A stretch of DNA of 64,000 bases from Tubiluchus corallicola (Eukaryota > Priapulida > Priapulimorpha > Priapulimorphida > Tubiluchidae). Within the stretch, counting starts at the first letter, position 1; every line of letters starts with the position of its first letter. Position numbers and translations under genes: made by a program. The notes beneath the pieces are model-generated. The model saw only the letters and a program-made list of their open reading frames with translations, ran no database searches and was not told the DNA's origin. Shown piece by piece: positions 33,885-45,600 of this stretch. Location: contig JAQGDQ010000655.1 in NCBI GenBank assembly GCA_030141605.1, positions 1 to 64,000 of the forward strand. The letters run 5' to 3'.

Positions 33885-36650
33885 TTACTGAGTCTCCGCG
33901 GTTTCGTTTGCCGTTGCCGTTTCAGCAGGAGCTACGGATGCTACTGGCTTCTTATCAATTGTAGCATCCTCATCAACTTTGATCACCTCTGTCGGCGCGG
34001 TAACAGCTATGGGCTTTACTTCCGCTGATTTTTCTGTAGTTACAGACGTTGCTGTAGTCGTCGCCGTCGCAGCGGACGAGGCATTTTCCGCTGCTTTTTG
34101 CTCGGCTTTCTTTTGAATAGCCTTTTCTGCATCGGCCTGTTTTTGGAAATACAGCTGTGTCTGTTCAAGAACTTTGCGTCTTTCAGCAGCTTGCTGCTCT
34201 TTTATCGAAGCAGCCGTCGTGATCGTCGACGAATTGCTCACGACCGATGTACTCATAACCGTCTTTGTAGACGAAGACGTCTTCGTTGTCGCTGAAGTCG
34301 ACTGACCATAAGGTCGCTGTATGGGACCCGGATATCGTCCCGGCGCAAGATTACTCTGAACAAGGGATGGTGGAGGCGGAGGAGCCGAGCGGGCCTGCGT
34401 TAACGAGCTAGCCGATACGGATTTGCTATGTGAAGTGTTGAACTGCTGAGACTGCGTGGATAGACTAGACACAGTCTTCAACACGGACGTGGTAGAAGTT
34501 TTACTGCAGACGTTTGTGGCAAAGTGAGGAGTCGGTTTGGTGCTACCGGAAGCCTGAGTAGTCTGAGATACGACAGTGGCGGCACCTGCAGCATTAATGA
34601 TGCTGTTCAACACGTCATTTTGAATGTTCAGCACTTTGGGACTACTTGGCGATACGGGAGGGTTACTGTCGCCGACCGGCTTCATGTGATGAGGGCGCAG
34701 ATTGCGCGAGATCGCCGGGTGGGGCATGTTGGATCCCGGAGGCGGCATAGACAAGTTGATAGGCTGGGAGTTAAAGGACTGCTGCTGTGAACCAAACGTC
34801 GGAAGTTGGTATGTCTGCGTGATGGGAACAGTCATCTGCGGCAGAGCTGCGCTGCCGGTTGCAGCTTGATAGAATCCAGTCTGTTGGTTCGGCGAATAGA
34901 ATGAAGATGGCGGCTGTATCGGTTGAATAGTCGGCACGCTTGGTACAGTAGGCTGTCTAGACTGCAACAGCTGTGAACTCAGCAACGGCGAGTTGCTCAA
35001 GTTGCTAATATTCTGCGGCTGATTCATGCCTAGTACTTGTGAAGGGTCAAACTGTATGTACATTTGTGATGGCTGCAGCGAAGAAAGCTGAGCGCTTCCC
35101 TGACTGAAACCCAGGGTCGATAAATTAGATAAGTTGGAAACGCCGGACAGATGACCGGTGGCTTTTCCGGTGCTGCCGAATCCAGTCTGCGTTGCCTTGA
35201 GCGAAGGTGTTACCAATGAAGGTGCTGATGATAATATGATGCTCTGATTGCTGGACTGCTGATAATCGTGAGTTCTGTACGTTGCCGGCGAATACAGATC
35301 AGACGTCGGAAGTGCCGGGTTTGTTAGGAATAAATTCTGTTGATTGTACGTCTGCGTGCCCGGCGGATGTGTGAACGTGACTTGTGTGACAGGCTGTGAG
35401 ATTCCGTATCCAAAGCTCGGTTGTGATCCAAACTGATTCGTCTGTGATCCGTACTGCAGGCGCTGCGTCAACATCTGAGGTGCATCCACTTGGAATGGTT
35501 GATACAACGCGGACTGTTGCATAGCGTTGTAGACAATAGGTGGACTGGGGATGCTCGGTACAGTAGAGAACGACTGTGACGTACCAACTGACATGGAAGC
35601 ATACTGCTGCTGTGGCTTCACTTTGCATACGTTGCTGGCTTCGCTCAGTGACGGCTTCATCATGCCAGACGACGTCGTCGTGAACACCGACGAGGTGTAG
35701 TTCATCGAAGACGAATGTCGGCGGATGTCATCTATCGAATCGTTTCCACGGTGACCGACATCAGCATCACTGTAGTTACTATAATGTGAACTGCTGGACG
35801 AAAACTGCCCAACGCCAGAGCCGTACTGTCCACTGCCAGAACCATACTGTACGTTGCCCGTACCGCTGCTGTACTGAGACATACCCGATGGAACGTTGTA
35901 CTGTGAACCAGAGTTGCCATACTGGGAATTGCTGGCGTTGAATTGCCCAGCACCTTGGCTGTACTGAGAGACATTGGAACTATACTGCGGCGCGTTGACA
36001 TTAAATTGTGAATTGGAGGCATTGTACTGCGACGTCGATGCAGTATACTGTGAACTGCCAGAGCTATAAGCTGAGGAAGCAGAGCTAATATTGTACTGTG
36101 GCGAAGTGCTGATGTTGTCAGCAGACATGCTGTGCTTCGTTACCAAACTTCCATACGATTCGGCCTGGCTTATATCATCACTCGACAAACTTTTAGATGC
36201 AAATGACCCGTACGCTTGATTATCTCCGCTCGAGAATGCTGTGTACTTCTGCGAACTCTGTTCTTGCGAGGGATTGTAAGAGTACGACTGCACTTTCGCA
36301 GCAGCTTCTTCGGCCATCTTTGCCTGAAAGGCTTTGTACGTCTGCGGAGTGTTCTCGTCTTGCGGAAAGCTGGTATAAGCTTGCCCTCCAGACATCTCTT
36401 CCATTACTGTTGGCATCGATTCCCAGACTTTCTTCACCGATGCAATTTTCATGTTCAAATCTACGGTAGATGGCGATATTGGCGAATTCATGGAATTCAT
36501 CGCAGACTGTCGGGACTGAACGTGACTGCTGCCAACTGGAAGAGTCCGGGGCGGCATGCTCCCTTGCTGCTTATTGCTCATCTTTGCCTCGGTGATTTTT
36601 GCAAGCTCCGCATCAAACGTAAAGTCAATCTTCATGTCGGATGAACCAAT
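33885..36650 (-). CDS. PRRC2: PRRC2 exon W22 (terminal; SQY-rich and Gln/Ser-rich)
   Basis: 2,766 bp from attgttgtag to TAA. It starts IGSSDMKIDFTFDAELAKIT and contains a low-complexity SQY/SQF tract of about 130 residues (roughly 35,800-36,120), then Gln/Ser/Pro-rich sequence. LAPGRYPGPIQRPYG follows near 34,330, and near the end a short charged helix ERRKVLEQTQLYFQKQADAE and a Lys/Ala/Glu-rich tail. Other-frame open readings on both strands here are shadows. Confidence 0.96.
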   Translation of the reverse strand: MGSSDMKIDFTFDAELAKITEAKMSNKQQGSMPPRTLPVGSSHVQSRQSAMNSMNSPISPSTVDLNMKIASVKKVWESMPTVMEEMSGGQAYTSFPQDENTPQTYKAFQAKMAEEAAAKVQSYSYNPSQEQSSQKYTAFSSGDNQAYGSFASKSLSSDDISQAESYGSLVTKHSMSADNISTSPQYNISSASSAYSSGSSQYTASTSQYNASNSQFNVNAPQYSSNVSQYSQGAGQFNASNSQYGNSGSQYNVPSGMSQYSSGTGNVQYGSGSGQYGSGVGQFSSSSSHYSNYSDADVGHRGNDSIDDIRRHSSSMNYTSSVFTTTSSGMMKPSLSEASNVCKVKPQQQYASMSVGTSQSFSTVPSIPSPPIVYNAMQQSALYQPFQVDAPQMLTQRLQYGSQTNQFGSQPSFGYGISQPVTQVTFTHPPGTQTYNQQNLFLTNPALPTSDLYSPATYRTHDYQQSSNQSIILSSAPSLVTPSLKATQTGFGSTGKATGHLSGVSNLSNLSTLGFSQGSAQLSSLQPSQMYIQFDPSQVLGMNQPQNISNLSNSPLLSSQLLQSRQPTVPSVPTIQPIQPPSSFYSPNQQTGFYQAATGSAALPQMTVPITQTYQLPTFGSQQQSFNSQPINLSMPPPGSNMPHPAISRNLRPHHMKPVGDSNPPVSPSSPKVLNIQNDVLNSIINAAGAATVVSQTTQASGSTKPTPHFATNVCSKTSTTSVLKTVSSLSTQSQQFNTSHSKSVSASSLTQARSAPPPPPSLVQSNLAPGRYPGPIQRPYGQSTSATTKTSSSTKTVMSTSVVSNSSTITTAASIKEQQAAERRKVLEQTQLYFQKQADAEKAIQKKAEQKAAENASSAATATTTATSVTTEKSAEVKPIAVTAPTEVIKVDEDATIDKKPVASVAPAETATANETAETQ

Positions 36651-39600
36651 CTACAACAATAAAACGACAAATGTAAAAAATTCGTTTTTCTGCTTTAAAT
36701 CTTTCTGCATGTTTCCAATAATTGCAAGAAACTGTTATAAAAAATGCAAGCCACTTTTGTTACTTAATGACAACATTCTTAATTAGAAAAAGGGAGTAAG
36801 AAACATTGAAATCGCAATCCAAGAACTAAAACATGAAACAAAACAAACCTTTCCATCGGCACCAAGTTGCGGCTTATTGAAACTAGGTGGCAGCTGAATC
36901 GGTTGAGGCTTATCCATTTTTACGCCGTCTTTACCCAAACCTGACTTCTGTTCCTGGCGAAAGAACGCAGAGTTTTCAATTTTTGAAGCAGTATGAGCAG
37001 TAAATATAATATTTATAAGTTTAAGCAGCTATTCAACACACACATTTGGGATAAATATTAGAAAGAAAATGTCTGTATTATTATTGAACCTGTAATAAAC
37101 GTGTGCCACCTTCAGTGCAGTCTTTAATAGTGATTGTAATAACACTCCTGCAGTCAATATACAAACCTCGTAGTAAGAACGGCAGAAGCCTTTTGACAAA
37201 ATCACATGCTAAACATTATACGCGCATGCAAAATGGTAGCGACCCGTTTCCTTTGTTACTGGAAAACGACGCAGACAGAACTTACCTTCCCGTCCAAGTT
37301 TTTGCCAAAAGCATTTTCCAGTTGAGATGCATCAACAGAATCTTTAGATTGAAACTAGAAGGTAAAAGAAACGAATGAAGGGATTCACTTTACAAATTAA
37401 TAAAACAAACAATCAGTGTTTATAACAACTGGCAGTACAGTGTTCCCTCGCTACTTCGCGGTTCGTTTATAGCGGACTCGCTGTTTCGCGGGTTTTCAAA
37501 AATGTTAATGTAAAATATTTATCGCGGTATTTTCGCTGTTTCGCGGGTTTTTGCGGTACTCCGTCTAAAGTATGTTTGCGCATGCGTAGTATGTACTGTA
37601 CCGCAATGTATAGATTTGATGAATTTTGCATAAAAAATCACAAAATGTATAAAAATGTATTAAAAATATTAATTCTAACATTAAAAGAATATTATAAATC
37701 ATAAAATAAGAGTGTGGGGAGGGTTTCTAAAAACTTAAAATAATGTATAACTACTAAAATAAGTATAGCGTCTCTACTTCGCGGAAATTCACTTATCCGC
37801 GGGTGGGCCTGGAACGGAACACCCGAGATAAGTGAGGGAACACTGTGTATTTCTAAATAACGAAGCTGTGAAAATAGTCGTGTTTGTATTGTTATGTTAG
37901 GGGCCACATACAGTTGCCAACTCTTCAACGTTCCGACAGGACCTTCTGTATTACTTTTCTCAAAGTATTAACCCGTTCATTATGGAAGGCGGTACACTGC
38001 CTATGTTTTTCACGCAAGAGACGGAAGGCGGTAGACAGCTGCCCAAGCTCAGCACTAAGTGTAATCACCCAGACCTGTTTATTTCACTGCTATGGCAATG
38101 CAAAAACATTGTAGAAAAGTTTAACAGACGTGGGATTGCAGTAGCTTTACAACAAGTATGCTAAACAGCCAATCAGCGTCAGAAGCCAAGTGCATTCCAC
38201 AATACTGTACTGTATGGTACCCGGGCAAAAACAGTTGTAGAACGTTGATGAAACGTTTAGTTGGTTGTTCTGCATTCTTATTATATTATTGCATATTATG
38301 GATTAGTATTACGTCTTTTAAGAAAACTGGTTTCTAAATATAAGTATGTGCTTATTTATGATGGTGTGGACGTGTGTGCGTGCGAGTGTGTGTGTGTGTG
38401 TGAATGCATATTATGTGTTACGTTAATATTAGTACTCAATAACGAACAACTATTTGTTTATTTACAAGATTCTGTTTTAGTAACACACTGCAAGAAGTTA
38501 TTGTCAGATGTAGAAAAGTCAATGTGGCCCAGTTAAAAAGTAACTATGTAGTGAAAGGGTTAAAAAGTAAAAAATATATCATTTCAACAACATTTGATTT
38601 GATTTAATTTTATACCTTTGCGAGATCTGGCTTCTGAATGGTCTTGCCCTTGCTGGGATCGGCGTCAACAATAAGGTCGGCATGTAAGATCATCTCACTT
38701 TGAGGCGAGGATTCCTCGCGCGACGATTTCATCGACTGGAAGACATATTAACCAGGAGGAGTTAAACGAGAAGTAGAGCATGTATAACTCGCTCGCACGA
38801 AATGAAACAACATCTTATTACATCAAATCTTACGCGCCCCGTTCAATGCATCAACACTTCGTCCAAGATTCTTTCTCCCTACAGAAGTTTACTTTACCCA
38901 TTATTCTACATGCTTTGGAGATATTGGCCTTCGGATGACAAGAGCTTATTAAAAACAGCGATTTTTTTAAATACAAGCACTGAACACTAACTAACTAGAA
39001 CAACCTAATTTATTTATTTTAAACTAGAAAGGAAATAAAATCCAAACAAAAACAAAAATCAACATGGCAACTTGATCAACGTATTCTGTACATTATAAAT
39101 AAATAAAACACAATTCGTAATTCACCAGGATACACAAACGGTTTTATGTACAAACACTGTGCAAACACAGCAAACGGTAGGGAAGCATCGTGGAGCGTCG
39201 GGAAACAAAGGATCATACTTTGGAGCTGCTAGACGGAGAACTCCACACGGAGGAAATGGAGCTGGAGGAAGTCGGCATATCACTCACTTCAATTCCGCTG
39301 TCCAGCTGACCCTCGTCTTTCTCCAACTTGCTGCCGGAAAGAACGAACACCTCCATTCCGGGAGAGGTAATGGATGGCGACGGAGGCAACAGCGGCTTCT
39401 CCCAGGCATTCACGGAAGGAGGCGGAGCCGGAAACGGATCTGGAACTGTAAAAAAATCCGAAATCAAACTATGGAAATGTAGCGGAGCAGCAACAATTGC
39501 AACGCAACAAGGAGAGCTGAAAGCCTAGTGGTTACAGTGTGTGCCTTTGAGGTTGAAGTTAAGCAGCACTAAAGCTAGTAGCCAAATGGTTTGTGGGTTC

Positions 39601-42600
39601 AATACTCGCTTAGACAGATTTCATTTGCTATACTGAAAACTATTTACCTTTTTTTGAGCAAGGCATATTCACATTAAAATGTGGCTAAGAGACTTTTTTC
39701 CGTTCAAGTCTTCTTAACAGAGATACCTCATTCACAGAACAAGTGAACAATGTCGCTTGCTTACTGGCAGACAACTAATATCAGCGACACACTCAACAGT
39801 CCTTGAGCATTGTTTCCAAACTCAACACTCATTTAAACTTAATCATTTGAAAATTTTAGATTCTGCTTAACAGTGAATTTGATTTGAACATTTTTAAAAC
39901 TCTTTTAACAAAAAGCTTCAGCCATAGCTTAGTAATCAACTTTCTTCTCTGCACTTGGAATTATTATAAAATAGTTGAAACTGCTTGTTTACAATGTTCT
40001 TTTTGTTTGGTGCAAAGGTTTCTCATATTACCACCCACAGGCACTGTGCAGAAAATAAATTATATTGGAGTAACATTTATTTTTTCTGTCATTTGGCTTT
40101 GTATCACACGATCTGTAAGTTTACAATTTAGCATTTGTCTTGGCTGCATCTCACAATGCTGATTTTTGTAATTTTTATATGCTGTATTTGTATTTATGTG
40201 GATTGTCGTGTGAACATGACCATAACTGATCGAAATGTTGCAGATGTTTGCTTTGAATAGAAGCCACGTCTTTGCTCAAGTGGCTGCTGGCTGTTATTTT
40301 CAGTTCAAGCTTTCATTTTATTTATCATAAGACACAGTAAAGTAGCAATTAATGTGCCAAGAGTCCAAGACAGGAAGAATAACCAGGCAGAATGGCACGT
40401 AGAAGAGCCGGCAGAATTATCATGAGAGTCTCAAGAAACAGTTTAGTCAATGTTTGGTCAGTTTAGCTAAACAGTGACCCCCAAGAAAATGGCTTCGACT
40501 TAACGTAAACAAGCAGTGCAAGTTATGTCATATGTGTCCACGTCAGTTATTTCTAAAGTACTGCAAGTATTTAGTAGTTCGGGTTCGTTTAGTTTTAGCA
40601 GACAACTACCTAAATTTGCTGCAGCTATAATAACTAAGAAAATTTTGACGAACGTTTTTAACCAACAGCTAACTCAAGACACTCAAGACACCGGAGATTT
40701 TGCTGTGACATTTGTCGTATAAGAGAGAGTCAACGATAAACTAACATAACAGTCACACAACTGCATACACATTAGACATATAATGCCCACTGTGCCAAAA
40801 ACTACACATTGAAGCTAATATCTGTGAGAAAAAAATCCATCGATCCATCTATTGAAGAAAGATCGGAGGCTGGAGACATTTTAAACATACTAGATGTAAC
40901 TTCTTGTTTGGTTTGCTTAACCTCAACGCTCCTGATTATGCCAAAAAATATATAAAATGCGATTCAAATGAAACTCCTCACTTCAATATCATTTTCTGAT
41001 AAAATGGAAGGTGATTGACAGTAAACCCAATGGAGAAAGAACTACCTTTTGAGGCTTGCTGTTGCTGCTGTTCTTGCTGCTGACGCTGTTGTTCTTCCTG
41101 TTTTTGCTGGTTCATCAAGTCGTACGCTTCGTTAATGTCCCACATTTCCGGAGTTGGCATGGTGTCGTTCAACTTGTTAAGTTTATTGTTTTCGCGCTGC
41201 TTGGCCAGCCGAGGAGGTAGCTTGTTTCGAGGACGCTCGAACGAACTGGAACGACCCTTTTTCTTCTCGGCCAACTTTGCTGAGATCTGTGAAAGAAATT
41301 CCTATTAACAAAAGATCTTAAACTAATCATAAGACGAAATGACAGCGAAATTACTTTAGTGATGTCATAAATCTGAAACTGCCGAACCTGAATCTAATTT
41401 TATAATGATTTTCGAAACTGCGTCAAATCCAAATCTTAAAATTTAAATATTTTCGAAACCGAATCAAATTTGATTTCTCACAGACATTTCTTTAAAGCAA
41501 ATCTTACTCGAATGGCACTGGGTGCCATTACCTGCACCTGCTGTAAAAAAAACCTGCACATGTACAGCGTTGTGCCATTTAAAGAAATACAAGAAATCTT
41601 AGTATGTTAATCGATGCACTTAAAATCGTAATCTGGTGCAAGTTTTTGTGTAAGATTTCATGACTGGAACAAAAATTGAAATTGAATAAGGTGACCAAGC
41701 AGGTCAATGCCATCTTAAAAATGCAACAATTAAGTAGTTTTGCTAAAACCATTAAAAGTAAAAGAGTGTACAACTGATTTCGTAATAAAGTGCTAGCGAA
41801 ATGCCCGTGCAGTTGAAGATATACCGATTTAAAAAAAAATAACATAGCATTTCAGCAAATCGAATCGAATCAAACCTTCGATTTGGATTCGGTTTCGAAA
41901 CTCCAGTTCTGGAGGAGCTTTGTGACATCCCTAAAAATGGTATGATGAACGGCAGAGTGGTCTTAATAGACTGTAGTCACGCTCACGGGTCTCCCACCAG
42001 TAAACAGGAAGTGACATGACAATGAAATTGCCTTGAAGCAGTTTTCCTGGCAACGAACAATCCATCTGCTAACAAGACTTGGCGCTGTTCAACTTTCTCG
42101 CGTTTGTGACCACTCAATCCGCAATAAATAAGCATTGCCTCGACATTACTCTGGAGCGGAAACTCGTCACGTTCGTTAACCTTTGACCTACACACATACG
42201 TACAATGCAGCTGAAGTCTGCAAAGGTTGCTAAGATCAATAAATCAATGACATTTCTATACCTCCTCCTTGTCCTTTTTCTTCTTCTCGATGTTCTGCTT
42301 CCGAATCTGCTCCTCGATCGCGGCTTTTTGACGCTCCTTCAGTTTTTTACGGGACATTACTTCCTGAAAGCCGTCGCCGCCGTCAAAGTTGTACAGCGTG
42401 TCGTCGTCGCCAGTCATGAGGGGCTTATCATCGATTACAACGACACCTAGACCAATCAGAAGGGAACTAATTACCATGATAACAAAGTGACTGACGAAAT
42501 TAAGAAAATATGTGTTGATGCGAATTAGGCAATAATGTGCTCAAAGTGAATGAATACAGAACTATTATTGTTATTACTATTGTTATAACTCTTTTATTAA

Positions 42601-45600
42601 CCTCTTTTTGCAGGTATACAAGGAATCACTTCAACGTAATACATCCAAAGGAAATACAATTATACATTATGACACAGGTAACAAAAGCACAACTAGATCC
42701 AAAAACGAAAGTCACACGAAAAGACATTATGAATAATTGTAGACAATGGTAAGAAGTTGACACACAATACTCAGATGTTGTTTGTACATATAATACAAGA
42801 AAAATAATTACACAAAATACAACATTCACGTACAAACTATATAAATAATCACAACTAGAACAAGTAGTAACTATGGTTCAGAAAGTTTGCCCACATTTAT
42901 GTTAAGCTTACTCGTAGCTGTTTCAAATTTCTTCGTAACGCAATGATGCGAGTTTAGGACACGATCGTGGTGGTTTGTGATAGCCAAGGACATCAAATAT
43001 AAACTACATTTTTGCTTGGAAAATTTCAAAACACGTGCGAGGTCTTTGATAACGTGTTACCAATTCAATTACATTTTTGGGCGGACCACAAAAAGTTTTA
43101 GTTTTGAGAATGTTTAAAGTTGAATCGTGGAACATCTAAATTCAGTTAATTTCAAAGTAAATGTTCTAAAATTTCTCCGTTGCACATTTTTACAGTTTCT
43201 TTTTCAGTTTTTCTTCTTTTGCATTAATAAATTATCACACAACTTTTGATTCTCAACCAGTATCTCTTTTTTTGTAAACTATGAAGTTTTCAATTATGGT
43301 ATAAATGGCAACACTGTTCGGGGTGAACGTCAGTTTTGTGAGGAATGCTGAGAGTTAGCTGTAAAGAAACAACATGGCTGTGCCCTCGATGAAACAATGA
43401 TGTCATAATAATCATTGCATTTTACGTTTCAAATTTTAAAAAATACGTTTTGATGTGAGCCTCAATGAAACAACGATGTTATAATAATTATTGCGTTTTA
43501 CGTTTTAAATTTTAAAAAATACGCTTTGATGTGAGCCTCAATGAAACAACAATGTTATAATAATCATCGCGCTTTACGTTTTAAATTTTAAAAAATACGC
43601 TTGATGTGAGCCTCAATGAAACAACAATGTTATAATAATCATCGCGCTTTACGTTTTAAATTTTAAAACATACGAGGTAGGTATATGAACGCCACACTGG
43701 TGCCATAAAAAAATTACCCAGACGACTAGACAGAAACAGAAATATTTTTTGTGGGCTTTATCCCATTGCATAGTCGTACTAGTCTATTGGGTTCAATTTG
43801 TTCCAGAGGCAAAAACCAAAGCTGATTAAATAATATAAATTAAACGTTTTACGAATTTTATTCATATTTCTACTCATTAATGAGTAGCTGCATGCTTGAA
43901 ACTATTTATCTTTCTTACTAGGACCTAGCTAGCAGTTTCTCTTTCACTGATGTTGAAGCCTAGGCAGTGGCTAAACACTACACAGTGAAAGCCAAGCCCT
44001 GGGGCGACCTTGCGGCAATTTTATCTAAATATTTAGTCTGGTTGCTATAGTAACAAGTTGCAGGCAAAATTGCTTGCACAAAGTTTGCACGGAGGTCTCA
44101 CAGATAGCATTTAGTAGTCAGTCGGGAAGCACAAACGTATACTTGTATAATAATTGCACCATTTATGTTACAAGTGAGTTTTTAGAACTGAATAACACAA
44201 TATGTGCTGTTTTAGAGTATCAAAATTAGATAAAAAAGTTGTTGATAAAATAAAAAAATGTTTCTGACCAAAGTAAAAAATCGTCATTAAATCAAACGTG
44301 CATTGTGAAGTGAACAACAGGTGTCAAATGTTCAGCATCATTAAAAATGAAACGTCATTAAATGGGGAATCATCAAGTATATTAACGCTTAAATACAAAC
44401 TAACTGTATTTAACCCATTTTACGTTCATAAACAATGCAAGAAAGTTTTCGACATGCTACTTACTCGCATAATTGTTCAAGTCGATGTGCGCCAACGCAT
44501 CCGCCTTATCCTTGTCTTGCTTCAATGGCTTCGAGACGTCCGTGAGGTCTGGCTTCCTCGTCACAGATTTCCTGGAATGAAATTGTACAATAGGAGTGAC
44601 TTACAAAAGCTGAAGCGGGATCAATTGTACCGATGCTCCACTGATGCCAAACGCATGAACTTTTTGTGCCCAATGCACCTGGTAATATCTTATGCCGCAG
44701 AAAGTCATGCGTATTTAAAGCAAGACAGGATGATTTTCCATATACTACCCCATTTTCCAGTCTGATAAAACTTATACATTATAACACAATTAATACTGCA
44801 AAAGCGTTCCTGATAATTAAATAATCTTTTAAAAACTTAATCAACGGTAGACAAGCCCAACTATTGATGACATCACAAACTAACATAATTTTCTACAGCA
44901 AAAATATTCCATGAGCGTGTTGCACGTGTTTGTGCAAGCAAAAATTGAAGTACAGTGCTACTGTAAGAGATTCAGTGTGTTGTACTAAGACTCCGCAAGT
45001 TTTAAGATAAAAATTCAAATTTCAAATTAAGCGCTGTGCTCACGCAATGGCTGTCGAATGTGCGCAATTCATCACAAACTAACACATCTGAACTGGGAGG
45101 CACAGCACCTGTTTTTTGTGCTCATCTAACTAGTGAATGGCAAAAAGCATGTAAACAGCGAAGAACTGGTGGCTCGTATGCAAAATTGTGTTTGTGTGGT
45201 AATAACTCTTTCACGTAACAAATTTTTGAAAAAAAATAGTATGTTTCCAGTCCTGTCTTTACTTTCTTGTTAACTTTACTGAAAGGAGTTATATGATGGT
45301 TTTGCTAGAACAGATATCGGGTTATTGCTAAAAGCTCTAATTCAGATCGAATGTTCCATTTGAAATAATTGATTTAAAAAAAATCAAGTGACATTTCACG
45401 ATCAAAAGTGTAACATTGCGTTCAGAACTTACTTGTTCGATAGATCAGCTAGAGCAGTTTGTATCGCCTGGGGGTTGTTATGCACAATTTCTTCTAGGCG
45501 ATAGACAGCATTCGTGTTTCTTCCAGCTCCTGGCGCTTTCGACGTGTTCTTGCCCTGCGCGTTTCTGTACACGTTACCATTAGGTCGGCCGTCCCGATCC

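Noticed and set aside
33885-36644. Plus-strand frames across PRRC2 exons (for example 142 codons at 36216)
   Set aside because: Shadows of the coding strand without family resemblance.
39518-39625. A functional tRNA gene
   Set aside because: Box A and box B are imperfect and too far apart, and I could not fold a cloverleaf; a SINE head fits better.
44298-44765. 155-codon plus-strand frame
   Set aside because: It crosses PRRC2 exon W15 on the opposite strand and has no domain.
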